A DNA stretch of 64,000 nucleotides from an uncultured Collinsella sp. (GTDB lineage Bacteria; Actinomycetota; Coriobacteriia; Coriobacteriales; Coriobacteriaceae). Under the pieces are notes generated by a model that saw only the letters and a program-made list of their open reading frames with translations, did no database searches and had not been told where the DNA came from. The position numbers and the translations under genes are program-made. Positions 1-8,150 of this stretch are shown in pieces (the stretch's first letter is position 1; each line of letters opens with the position of its first letter). The stretch lies in the NCBI GenBank assembly GCA_958450865.1, contig CAUDNY010000003.1, positions 186,001 to 250,000 on the forward strand, given 5' to 3'.

Positions 1-240
1 CTTGTTTGACCCGGCGGATGTCTGGCCCGCCGCGCCCACTCTGTGCCCCTTGTCGCGAGGCTCACGGCTTCCCTACTGGGGCTTCGCCGCCGCTGGCCGC
101 GTGCCCGTTGAGGTCGCTGCTCGGGAGTGAACGCTTGGCCCTTGTCACCGCAGGAAGGCTCGCAGCCCATGACCTTCCCTCTCTTGCCGGCGACGCGGCG
201 GGCAAAACCCTCTCCGTCAACGCATTGGGCTATAGGATAA
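1..240 (-). promoter_or_regulatory. T-box leader RNA, gene lies beyond the left edge
   Basis: Reading the minus strand from about 240 toward 1, the segment has the conserved T-box landmarks in order: a GACGGAGAGG segment like the stem I GA motif, AGAGAGGGAAGG and GGCTGCGAGCCTTCC forming the distal stem I hairpin, a specifier region GCGTTCACTCCCGAGC at about 119-134, a CAGTAGGGAAGCCG block, and AGAGTGGGCGCGG near 28-40, which resembles the antiterminator T-box sequence. Aligned on the usual order (specifier codon, then A, then C-rich block), the specifier reads TTC (Phe) at 129-131. The UGGN position reads TGGG, which would pair with a C discriminator and fits tRNA-His better. The regulated gene, probably an aminoacyl-tRNA synthetase or amino-acid gene, is off the left edge. 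The T-box call is fairly secure; the amino acid is not. Confidence 0.75.
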
Positions 241-360
241 CACATTCTGCGTGTGCATCGCCGCGTTCCGTTTTGTTCGCACTGGGTACAAGGCAGGTAG
301 CTGTGCAAACTGGCCGCGCGCCCACCCGTGGCGTCCGGTCTGCGAGATCAAGGATACGGT

Positions 361-1944
361 ATGGGAAAGAAACTCGATAAGAAGGCCAAGGCCGCCGTGG
401 CTAAGACTGTCAAGGGCGTCAAGGCTGCTAAAGTCGACAAGGCCGTCAAAAAGTTCCGCAAACTCGAGGGCAAGCTGTGGACTCGTGAGTACCTGCTCAA
501 GATTGCCGAGTTTGACGGCGCGACCATTGCCCCCGCCAACGGCGCAGCAGCGCGTGCCGACGCCATGGGCACGCTTGCCGGCGAGCATCACAAGCTGCTG
601 ACCAGCGAGAAGTCCGTTGAGCTCGTACGCTCGTTAGCGCGCGAGACCGTCGCCGGCGGCAAAATCGACGACCCTCAGCTGCTCGACGAGATCCGTGTGC
701 TCGGCCTCGATCAACGTGAGGCCAGTGCCATCCCCACCGAAGAAGCCGAGGCCTGGACCAGGCTCACCTGCGAGGCAGACGCCGTGTGGCGCAAGGCCAA
801 GGCAGCCAACGACTGGGCGAGCTTTGAGACCTATGTGGATAGAATCGTCGCCCAACTTAAGCATCAGGCCGAGCTCATGGACCCCAAGCGCGATCCATAC
901 GACGTTTGGCTCGACCAGTACGAGCGCGGCCTTTCCGCCAAGAGCTTCGACGCGTTTTGCGACGAGGTCAAGGCCACGGTCGTGCCGCTCGTGCACGCCA
1001 TCGGCGAGCGCGGCCAGCAGCCGGCTGCCGACTTTTTGCACGCCCACGTGCCCGAGGCTGCCCAGCGCGCCATGAGCTTCGACCTTATGAAGCTTGTCGG
1101 CCTGGACCTGGACGACACCACGCTTGCCTTTACCGAGCATCCGTTTAGCGAGGGCTTTGCCGTGGGTGATGCGCGCATCGCGACGCACATCTACGAGGAC
1201 GACTGCATCTCCAACGTCTACAGCATCATCCACGAGGCGGGGCACACCATGTACGAGCTGGGCGTCAATCCCGCCTACGCGCGCACCTGCCTGGAGGGCG
1301 GCACCTCCATGGGCATCCACGAGAGCCAGAGCCGCTTTTTCGAGAACACCGTGGGTCGCAGCCGCGCCTTTATGGGCCCGCTGCTCGAGGTGCTGCGTCG
1401 TCACGCGCCCGAGGTCTACGGCGACGTCGACGAAGACACGCTCTACCGCGCCGTGAACATCGCGCAGCCGTCGTTGATCCGCACCGAGGCCGACGAGCTC
1501 ACCTATCCGCTGCATATTATGGTGCGCTACCAGATTGAGCGTATGCTGTTTGCCGGCGAGGCTGCGGCCAAGGACATCCCCGCGCTTTGGAACCGCTTTA
1601 TGGACGAGTACCTGGGCATTCCCGTTCCCGACGACACGCACGGCTGCCTGCAGGATACGCATTGGAGCGGCGGTTCGTTTGGCTACTTCCCCACGTATGC
1701 GCTGGGTAGCGCCTACGATGCCATGTTTGTGCCGGCCATGTGCCGCGACGGCGTCGACCTTACCGGTGCCTGCGCGAGCGGCGATCTGGCGCCCGTCCGC
1801 GCCTGGCTGGGCGAGCACATTTGGCAGTGGGGCCGCGCCAAAGACGCGCCGGAACTCATCAAGGGCGCCTGCGGCATGGCCTTTGACGCCCGCTACTACT
1901 GCAGCTACCTGCAGGACAAGTTCACCACACTGTACGAGTTGTAA
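361..1944 (+). CDS. M32 family zinc carboxypeptidase
   Basis: The 527-residue protein has the M32 signature HEAGH (in SIIHEAGHTMYELG) followed downstream by the conserved GIHESQSRFFEN segment. HExxH with a downstream glutamate is the zinc site of this family (Taq carboxypeptidase type), which removes C-terminal residues from peptides in the cytoplasm. The length matches the family, usually about 500 residues. The ATG at 361 is chosen because AAGGA lies about 6 bases upstream and the earlier in-frame ATG at 328 has no such site. The first 30 residues are an unusual Lys/Ala-rich stretch (KKAKAAVAKTVKGVKAAK) that the family normally lacks. The gene stands alone, and a GC-rich hairpin follows it. 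Confidence 0.93.
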   Translation: MGKKLDKKAKAAVAKTVKGVKAAKVDKAVKKFRKLEGKLWTREYLLKIAEFDGATIAPANGAAARADAMGTLAGEHHKLLTSEKSVELVRSLARETVAGGKIDDPQLLDEIRVLGLDQREASAIPTEEAEAWTRLTCEADAVWRKAKAANDWASFETYVDRIVAQLKHQAELMDPKRDPYDVWLDQYERGLSAKSFDAFCDEVKATVVPLVHAIGERGQQPAADFLHAHVPEAAQRAMSFDLMKLVGLDLDDTTLAFTEHPFSEGFAVGDARIATHIYEDDCISNVYSIIHEAGHTMYELGVNPAYARTCLEGGTSMGIHESQSRFFENTVGRSRAFMGPLLEVLRRHAPEVYGDVDEDTLYRAVNIAQPSLIRTEADELTYPLHIMVRYQIERMLFAGEAAAKDIPALWNRFMDEYLGIPVPDDTHGCLQDTHWSGGSFGYFPTYALGSAYDAMFVPAMCRDGVDLTGACASGDLAPVRAWLGEHIWQWGRAKDAPELIKGACGMAFDARYYCSYLQDKFTTLYEL

Positions 1945-1969
1945 GGCATAACCGACACGCCGACGCAAA

Positions 1970-2003
1970 GGGGGCGCCGCGGGATCAATCCCACGGCGCC
2001 CCC
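1970..2003 (+). terminator. hairpin after the carboxypeptidase gene
   Basis: GGGGGCGCCG and CGGCGCCCCC form a long GC-rich stem closed by a TCAA loop, 25 bases after the stop codon. No clear U tract follows, so termination efficiency is uncertain. Confidence 0.55.
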
Positions 2004-2004
2004 T

Positions 2005-2124
2005 AGTCATTGGGGACGTTCCTTAATGACCAGTCATTTAAGAACGTCCCCAATGACTACCTCCCGGCCCGGCACCTAGGGACGTTCCTTTTTTGCCGGC
2101 AGTTTAGGAACGTCCCCAGGTGCC
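2005..2124. repeat. two adjacent palindromes of the GGGACGTTCC family
   Basis: Two hairpin units lie side by side. Unit one (2005-2058) pairs AGTCATTGGGGACGTTCCT with AGAACGTCCCCAATGACT. Unit two (2071-2124) pairs GGCACCTAGGGACGTTCCT with AGGAACGTCCCCAGGTGCC. They share GGGACGTTCCT, but their outer 6-8 bases differ and are complementary within each unit. A related fragment (GGAACGTCCCCAAGTGCCGC) lies near 52388. This looks like a dispersed REP-like sequence rather than two dedicated terminators. Confidence 0.8.
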
Positions 2125-2142
2125 GGATGACTGCTCCGGAGA

Positions 2143-2379
2143 GGCTGTGGGCAAAAAAGGGCAAAAATGAGTACTGCTGTCTGGTTGATAGCATTATTTT
2201 GGGCTAAAACAGGGTCCCAAATGAGATTTATTCTCATTTGGGACCCTGTTTATTGGACATGTGAGGAGCAATGCTCTTTGATATGACGTCCAGGCGTTGC
2301 CAAAATAGCCTCTTAGGGCAAAATTTGCTGTTACTTATTTAGTAACAGTACTCATATTTGCCCTTTTTTGACCACAGCC
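2143..2379. repeat. 237-bp element bounded by about 34-bp inverted repeats
   Basis: The left arm 2143-2177 (starting GGCTGTGGGCAAAAAAGGGC, ending GAGTACTG) matches the reverse complement of 2346-2379 at all but two or so positions. The interior contains a perfect hairpin at 2208-2250 (AACAGGGTCCCAAATGAGA paired with its complement) and no coding frame. It may be a non-autonomous mobile element or a large structured repeat. It fills most of the gap between the carboxypeptidase and glmM. Confidence 0.7.
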
Positions 2380-2418
2380 TTTTATAACCCCCCCCCGTCA
2401 GACAGCCCAGAAGGCACC

Positions 2419-3750
2419 TTATAGAGCCTTGAGTGCGTTGGCGATGCGCTTCATGGCAGCATCGGCGGATGCTTGGTCGGGCGCCTCGGCCAGCACGCGG
2501 ATAACCGACTCGGTTCCGCTCTTGCGTACGAGCACGCGGCCCTCGCCTGCCAGCGCAGCCTCGGCCTCGGCGATGGCGTTCTGCACGCCCATGTTCTCGA
2601 GCGCGGCGTCCTTGTCCGCCACGCGCACGGCCACCTGCGCCTGCGGTAGCAGCTTGCACGGAGCCGTGAGCTGCGAGAGCGTCTCGCGCTCGGCGCGGAT
2701 CACTTCCATCACGCGCAGCGAGGTCATAATGCCGTCGCCTGTGCGCTCGATATCGCCAAAGATCGTATGGCCCGTCTGCTCGCCGCCCAGGCTGTAACCG
2801 CCCTCGCGCATCTTGGCATACACGTGACGGTCGCCCACACCGCTGGTCACGGCACTTAGGCCGGCAAGCTCCAACGACTTGATCAGGCCAAAGTTGCTGG
2901 CAATCGTCGGAACCACGGTACCGCCCGAAAGGCGACCGTGCTTGTTCAGGTACACGCCGCACACGTACAGGATCTGGTCGCCATCGACCACGCGGCCGCG
3001 CTCGTCCACGGCCAGGCAGCGGTCGGCATCGCCGTCGTAGGCAAAGCCCACGTCCAGGCCCTGCTCCACCACGTGGCGCTGCAGACGCTCCATATGCGTG
3101 GAGCCGCAGTCGACGTTGATGTTAAAACCATCAGGCGCGGCATTGATCACGCGCACGTCGGCGCCCAGCGCGTCGAACACCGGCTTGGCCACCGAGGACG
3201 CCGAGCCGTTGGCGCAGTCGATGCCGATCTTGACGCCCTGCAGCGAAAAGTTCGCGCTGGCGATGAGCGAGGCAATGTAGCGGTTGCGGCCCTGCATGTA
3301 GTCCACCGTGGCGCCGATGTGGTTGCCCGTGGCCAGCGGCACCTCGCTCTTGCCATCGACGTAGTCCTCGATGAGCTCCAGTACGTCCTCGTCCATCTTA
3401 AAACCGTCGCTATTGACGAGCTTAATGCCGTTATCGCAAAACGGGTTGTGGCTCGCGCTGATCATGATGCCGCAATCGAAGCAGCCTTCCACGGTCTGAT
3501 GCGCTACGCCCGGCGTGGGGATCACGTGCAGCATATAGGCGTCCGCACCGCTCGCGACCAGGCCACTCACCAGCGCCGCCTCGAACATATAACTCGAGCG
3601 ACGCGTGTCCTTACCCACGATGACGCGCGCTTTGCGCTCGCGGTTGGCGCCGTAATACCAGCCCACAAAACGGCCAATCTTATAAGCGTGCTCTACCGTC
3701 AGCCCAACGTTAGCCTCACCGCGAAAGCCGTCGGTGCCAAAGTACTTCAT
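2419..3750 (-). CDS. glmM: phosphoglucosamine mutase
   Basis: This 443-residue protein converts glucosamine-6-phosphate to glucosamine-1-phosphate, the step before UDP-GlcNAc for peptidoglycan. The N-terminus MKYFGTDGFRG is typical. The phosphorylated serine motif ISASHNP has its second Ser at residue 100, the metal-binding loop DGDADR is near residues 240-245, and the C-terminal phosphate-binding loop reads RKSGTESVIRV. The length is standard for bacterial GlmM. AAGGAGA lies 6 bases before the ATG. It is transcribed on the minus strand, downstream of a terminator that separates it from the DUF4012 gene. Confidence 0.97.
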   Translation of the reverse strand: MKYFGTDGFRGEANVGLTVEHAYKIGRFVGWYYGANRERKARVIVGKDTRRSSYMFEAALVSGLVASGADAYMLHVIPTPGVAHQTVEGCFDCGIMISASHNPFCDNGIKLVNSDGFKMDEDVLELIEDYVDGKSEVPLATGNHIGATVDYMQGRNRYIASLIASANFSLQGVKIGIDCANGSASSVAKPVFDALGADVRVINAAPDGFNINVDCGSTHMERLQRHVVEQGLDVGFAYDGDADRCLAVDERGRVVDGDQILYVCGVYLNKHGRLSGGTVVPTIASNFGLIKSLELAGLSAVTSGVGDRHVYAKMREGGYSLGGEQTGHTIFGDIERTGDGIMTSLRVMEVIRAERETLSQLTAPCKLLPQAQVAVRVADKDAALENMGVQNAIAEAEAALAGEGRVLVRKSGTESVIRVLAEAPDQASADAAMKRIANALKAL

Positions 3751-3769
3751 GCGCTCTCCTTACAAAATA

Positions 3770-3796
3770 GGGGCGAACAGATTGCCTGTCCGCCCC
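3770..3796 (-). terminator. Rho-independent terminator of the DUF4012 gene
   Basis: On the minus strand GGGGCGGACAG and CTGTTCGCCCC form a stem with a short loop, followed by TATTTTG. It sits 38 bases after the DUF4012 stop and just before the glmM ribosome binding site. Confidence 0.75.
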
Positions 3797-3833
3797 AAAA
3801 TGTTACTCGATTATCTGCGCTACCAGAAAAACC

Positions 3834-6146
3834 CTACGCCGACGCGCTGTCGCGAGCCGCCTGGCATGTAGGAGTCTGACGCAGCGTAAGCGGCTTGTCC
3901 CCCGCCTCGGCCGACGTGGTCAGCGTATACGTGATCGTCGTCGTCTCGCCAGCATGCAGGTCAACGGTGCCCGAATAGAAGGGAATTCCATGCCACGTAG
4001 CGGCGCCAAGACCAAACTGGGTGCCCTCAACCGTAAGGTCACTGATGTTGCCGCCCGTCGGGGCAAACAGCGAGACATTCAGACGCTCGTCGTCGCGCGC
4101 GGCATCGGGCGCGCTCGCCGCGACGTAATCGGGCAGCTTGCCTGCCTCCTCCTGCGTCATGATGTTCGTCAGGGTAACGGTGATGCGATACGAGCACGTG
4201 CCGTCTCCGTTCTTGACGCCCTGGCCAATCTGCGTATCAGCGTTCAGGTACCAGTCGAGCTTGGAGAAGCTCAGGTTGTTAAAGTAAACGCCGGCAACGG
4301 GATCGGCACTCGGATCATCCGGATCGGGTAGCGAAGCGTCAATGCCCGTCTCTTTGATGGCATTCTGCTCATCATCGTTTCTCATCCAAGCAATCAGACG
4401 GCCCTCTTCGGCACCGCGCTCGAATGCACCGACAAGCTTTGTAACGTCGACGTCACCGATGCCACCGAGAATCTTGTCGAAGGCAGCGCTGGCGACGGAT
4501 GCAAAGATGCCGTCCGACTCCTCGACCGGATAGTTCCAGTACACATCGTGCATGAGGACCTTTGCGGCGTTGGTGCCGTCGACAACCGTTCCGTCGGGCA
4601 GCGAGACATTACCGACGAGGCCCAGCAGATACTGCAGGAACACCGGGTCGATACCCACGACGCCGTCAACGTCCTGCCCATACTGGGACTTCCACAGCGC
4701 GGCGACACGCTGCGAGTTGCGGGGCCAATCGGGCGAATATGCGTTACCAGAGTTGTACAGGTTACTGTGGTCACCAAACAGTGCCTCGTCCTCTTCGTCG
4801 ACGCTCTCAACCGCCTCGTCTTTGCCAAGCGCAATACATGGAACAAACTCGCCAATCGACATCTGGCCGTCGGTGACCGAAATCAGGCCCTGCGAACCGC
4901 CAAAGCCGCCGCAGGCACGAATCTCGACGTTGTTCATGGCGTACACAAGATAGTTGCGCGTCTGGCCGTTGGCGCCGAGCATCTGGGGAAGGACGGGGGC
5001 GACCTTCTCCGCCGCGTCAACCGCGCCGTTGAGGGTGGCAAAGCCGTCCTTGGCCTTATCGACCAGCTCGGTCACCTGGGAAATATGAGTATCGCCAATG
5101 CCCTGGATCTTCTCGTTGGCGCTCTTGAACACCTTCGAGCTATCGGAAAGCGAATCGGCAACGGCCTGCAGCGCGGACACGTTAATCATGCCGTCCTGGA
5201 ACAGCTTGCCGGGCGTGGCCTGCGAAAGGTTATCGGCCATGGGAACCAGTGCATTGCTCGAGACATCGGACAGGACGTCGATCATGGTGCGGGCCGCATT
5301 GATGTCGCTGCCATACACCGGGATAAACGAAGCCGCCGTCCACAGCGGGCTCGAGGTCTCCGCCTTCATGCTGTCGCAGAGCTCATCGATCTTTTTCGCG
5401 TCGTCAGGCAGCGTCGAAAAATCGCCCGACGTGACCTTGTCCTTAAGGCCACCGACGATCTCGACAGCCTCCTTCGCTTCGCTCTTTACGGTCTTTGCCG
5501 AGTTAAGCAGCATAAAGCCGCTTGCGCCAAGCGCAACGAGAAGCACCGCGACTACAGCGGCAATAATGGCGCCAGTGTGACGCTTTTTGCGCTCGCCCTT
5601 GCGATGGCGATGACGGACCAGACCGTCAGAGGTCGAACTCGACGAAGCGTCGCTACCGTAGTTCAAGCCAAAATCGTAATAATCTTCCTTGGAACCCGAG
5701 CCCGCAAACTCGGCACCGCTATCATCCAGGCGGGCGAACGTGCCAGTCTCGGAGGCGCCGGTGTAAATCGTGCCAAGGTTACCCGTAAGCCCCGCGCCAC
5801 CGGCAGAGGGAGTATTGTTGGCGGCCTTGCCGGCATTAACGTTGCCGGCGGCATTCGCGGCGTTGGCAGCACCTGCGTTGTTCGCAGGTACCGAAGGAGC
5901 CCCGCTCGGCTGCGACGTGGAGGTTGCACCGCCCGCAAAGACATTCCCTCTTGCACGGCCGGTCTTTTTTGCCTTTTGAGACTGCTCGTACAGAGCGGTA
6001 AACATCGCCGTCTCGCCCGGGGACACGCGCTTACCGGAACCGCCCTGTCCAGCGCCGCCCGGCGTACCGGCCTTACCAGCCCCGTTCGGACGCGGCGGAA
6101 CTGCAGGACGGCCGCTATCGCTGCCCTTAAAGTGATTACCAGCCAT
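3834..6146 (-). CDS. DUF4012 membrane protein with disordered N-terminus
   Basis: The start is taken at the ATG at 6146, where GAGGA lies 7 bases upstream, giving 770 residues. Residues 1-190 are Gly/Ala/Asn/Pro-rich and end in a basic stretch (RHRHRKGERKKRH). A single transmembrane helix follows at about 192-214, leaving a large external domain. The external part contains RNYLVYAMNNVEIRACGGF, the hallmark of DUF4012 (N-x-E-x-R-x-x-GGF). Proteins of this family are cell-envelope proteins of unknown biochemical role, common in actinobacteria. The topology implies a cytoplasmic low-complexity tail, which is unusual and could bind a partner. No operon partner is evident. Confidence 0.85.
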   Translation of the reverse strand: MAGNHFKGSDSGRPAVPPRPNGAGKAGTPGGAGQGGSGKRVSPGETAMFTALYEQSQKAKKTGRARGNVFAGGATSTSQPSGAPSVPANNAGAANAANAAGNVNAGKAANNTPSAGGAGLTGNLGTIYTGASETGTFARLDDSGAEFAGSGSKEDYYDFGLNYGSDASSSSTSDGLVRHRHRKGERKKRHTGAIIAAVVAVLLVALGASGFMLLNSAKTVKSEAKEAVEIVGGLKDKVTSGDFSTLPDDAKKIDELCDSMKAETSSPLWTAASFIPVYGSDINAARTMIDVLSDVSSNALVPMADNLSQATPGKLFQDGMINVSALQAVADSLSDSSKVFKSANEKIQGIGDTHISQVTELVDKAKDGFATLNGAVDAAEKVAPVLPQMLGANGQTRNYLVYAMNNVEIRACGGFGGSQGLISVTDGQMSIGEFVPCIALGKDEAVESVDEEDEALFGDHSNLYNSGNAYSPDWPRNSQRVAALWKSQYGQDVDGVVGIDPVFLQYLLGLVGNVSLPDGTVVDGTNAAKVLMHDVYWNYPVEESDGIFASVASAAFDKILGGIGDVDVTKLVGAFERGAEEGRLIAWMRNDDEQNAIKETGIDASLPDPDDPSADPVAGVYFNNLSFSKLDWYLNADTQIGQGVKNGDGTCSYRITVTLTNIMTQEEAGKLPDYVAASAPDAARDDERLNVSLFAPTGGNISDLTVEGTQFGLGAATWHGIPFYSGTVDLHAGETTTITYTLTTSAEAGDKPLTLRQTPTCQAARDSASA

Positions 6147-6295
6147 AAAGAAATCCTCGCAATTGAGTCGCAATGAAAAAATCCATAACGTTACTAGTTT
6201 ATGGCATTTTGAGCATCGACAGCTAAACTCCAGACACGGACGTCAATTGGCGAAAATGCGGCACAACACCTTTTCTGTCTTGGCGGCGGCGCCAG

Positions 6296-7318
6296 CTACA
6301 CCGTGAGGAACATCATCACGATGATCATGGCAAAGCCGATAAGGTCGGTCGGCAAAAACACCGTGCCCAGCATAACGGCGCTGGTGATGGTCGCCGAAAC
6401 CGGCTCCACAGTTCCGATGAGGCTCGCACGCACCGAGCCGATGTCCTTAACGCCCTGCATATAGAGCATGTAAGCAAAAAACGAGCCGATAACCACGAAC
6501 ACCGCTAGCGCCTCGACGCCGGCAGCGTCGAGCGCCGGCATATGCGCCCAGGGCTGCACGAAGACGCACGAGACCACGCCCGCCGTGAGCATTGCCGAGC
6601 CCGTGACGATAGGGCTGCCGTATTCGGGCAGGATCTTGGCGGGAATCACCGCCATGCATGTAGCGCTGACCGCACACATGAGACCCGCGATCAGACCGAG
6701 CGGCGAGATATTCAGGCTGGTGGGGTCGCCACCGGTGGCGATTAAAAAGGTTCCACCCAGAGCCAAGCCAATGCCGATGACTTCGCGAGTACGCGGCATG
6801 CGGCGATCGGTCACGCAGGTGTAGCCCATGATGATAACGAGCTGCAGGCACTGGAGCACCGTCGCGGTTCCGGCGTTCGTCAGGCGCACGGCCGATAGAT
6901 AGCAAAACTGGTTGAACAGCAGGCCAAAGGCGGTAAAGAGCAGCAGCTGCTTGCGATCGGCGGGTGTGGTCCAGAGCTTAACCAGGCGCTCGCGGTCGCG
7001 CGTAACAACCACGGCCATAAAGAGTAGACCGGCGAGAATCTGACGTACGCTCATAAGCCACAAGGTGTCGACGTGATAGGTATCGAACAGAAAGCTCGCG
7101 CTGGTGCCCGAGAAGCCCCAAAACGAACCGCCCACCAGCGTAGCCAAGACGCCCGTGATCATCTTGCGCGTCGAAGCGTTGTTCAGGCGGTCGCGCCATG
7201 CGCGACGGGTGTTGCGGCTGAACTCGTCGGTTCCCTCCGGAACGACAAAATCGGACGCAGCCGTCATCGGCACCGATGCCTTCGCATTAGCATGTTCTGC
7301 CGAGCGCTCCCGTTTCAT
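6296..7318 (-). CDS. EamA family (DMT) transporter
   Basis: About 340 residues with ten predicted hydrophobic segments in two related halves, the EamA/DMT layout. The first half starts GVLATLVGGSFWGFSGTSAS and the second half GLIAGLMCAVSATCMAVIP. Family members export or import small metabolites such as amino acids; no substrate can be assigned. The ATG at 7318 (MKRERSAEHAN) has GGGGAG 4 bases upstream. The longer open frame to 7498 is not supported by a ribosome site and would give a non-membrane N-terminus. It lies downstream of the 7443-16528 gene train on the same strand. Confidence 0.85.
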   Translation of the reverse strand: MKRERSAEHANAKASVPMTAASDFVVPEGTDEFSRNTRRAWRDRLNNASTRKMITGVLATLVGGSFWGFSGTSASFLFDTYHVDTLWLMSVRQILAGLLFMAVVVTRDRERLVKLWTTPADRKQLLLFTAFGLLFNQFCYLSAVRLTNAGTATVLQCLQLVIIMGYTCVTDRRMPRTREVIGIGLALGGTFLIATGGDPTSLNISPLGLIAGLMCAVSATCMAVIPAKILPEYGSPIVTGSAMLTAGVVSCVFVQPWAHMPALDAAGVEALAVFVVIGSFFAYMLYMQGVKDIGSVRASLIGTVEPVSATITSAVMLGTVFLPTDLIGFAMIIVMMFLTV

Positions 7319-7383
7319 TCCACTCCCCAAAAACATATGGCAATAAAGCGTCCAAACTGTAGCACGAATATTGGTATGAAATA

Positions 7384-7405
7384 GCAGATGATGCGGAGCA
7401 TCTGC
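7384..7405 (-). terminator. weak hairpin at the end of the SipW/AAA gene train
   Basis: GCAGATG and CATCTGC form a 7-bp stem with an 8-base loop, followed on the minus strand by TATTTCAT. It lies 38 bases after the last gene of the train. It could be a weak terminator that allows readthrough into the EamA gene. Confidence 0.4.
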
Positions 7406-7442
7406 GAGCGTCCAAATTACAGGGACGAAAGGCACCGATGAG

Positions 7443-8150
7443 CTATGCCGAGCGGTTGGAATCGCCTGGGGCGCCGGGATCGGCTTCCGCACTTTCATCG
7501 GTATGGTCGCCGTCGTTCTGCTCCTTGACGCCGTCCCGGCCTTCCTGCTCGCGGCGACGTTTTTCGCGAATCTGCTCCACGGCTGCGCGCAGGGCGGCCT
7601 CGTCCTCGGCGCGTGCCACCTCTTGCGTTGTCTTGACCATATGGCGAATCTCGAGCACCAGCAGCACGATCAGCGGCACCACGATAAGCGGAAAGAACAG
7701 CAGCGGATTGGTGAGCAACGAGACCACCACGCCCAGCCCCGCCGAGACAAAGACCACGCGCCCCACCACGTCGGCGGCGGGCACGGGCGCAGCATCCTCG
7801 ACCGGATTGGCATCGCCCTTGGTGTGGTAGACCGGCGTGCCGTCGGCCGCATCCTCCACGGCAACGATGCGATGCGTGTTGAGCGAACCCTCCAGCGCGT
7901 CATCGGACGAATGGAAGGTGATGATGTCGCCGACCTGGTAGGCCTGGCTGTTGTCGGTATCGACGACGATAAACGAATGCACGGGAATCGCCGGCTCCAT
8001 CGAGCCGGTCAGCGTACGCATAAAGCCATAGCCCATGATGGTGGGGATCTCACCAGCGGGCGTGAACACCGTGCGCAGCAGCACCACAAAGGCGACCAGG
8101 ATCACCACGGTCGCCAACACGTTGATCACGCGGAGCACGTGCTTCATCAC
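7443..8150 (-). CDS. SipW-like (archaeal/ER-type) signal peptidase I, distal copy
   Basis: A 235-residue signal peptidase with a transmembrane helix at about 8-27, the catalytic Ser motif TGSMEP (Ser50), His93 in LNTHRI in place of the bacterial lysine, and Asp113 in TKGDAN. Ser-His-Asp with a second C-terminal membrane helix (about 145-170) is the arrangement of Sec11/SipW-type peptidases. These cleave the special signal sequences of TasA-like fibre proteins. The C-terminus is a charged cytoplasmic tail (REKRRREQEGRD). It overlaps the preceding DUF2357 gene by 4 bases (ATGA), so the two are translationally coupled. The likely substrates are the TYAWF proteins encoded upstream. Confidence 0.9.
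   Translation of the reverse strand: MMKHVLRVINVLATVVILVAFVVLLRTVFTPAGEIPTIMGYGFMRTLTGSMEPAIPVHSFIVVDTDNSQAYQVGDIITFHSSDDALEGSLNTHRIVAVEDAADGTPVYHTKGDANPVEDAAPVPAADVVGRVVFVSAGLGVVVSLLTNPLLFFPLIVVPLIVLLVLEIRHMVKTTQEVARAEDEAALRAAVEQIREKRRREQEGRDGVKEQNDGDHTDESAEADPGAPGDSNRSA

Noticed and set aside
4548..6176. 542-residue plus-strand open frame opposite the DUF4012 gene
   Set aside because: Antisense shadow; the minus-strand gene has family motifs, a ribosome site and a terminator.
7318..7498. longer N-terminus for the EamA gene
   Set aside because: No ribosome site at 7498, and the added residues do not form a membrane segment; the ATG at 7318 has GGGGAG upstream.
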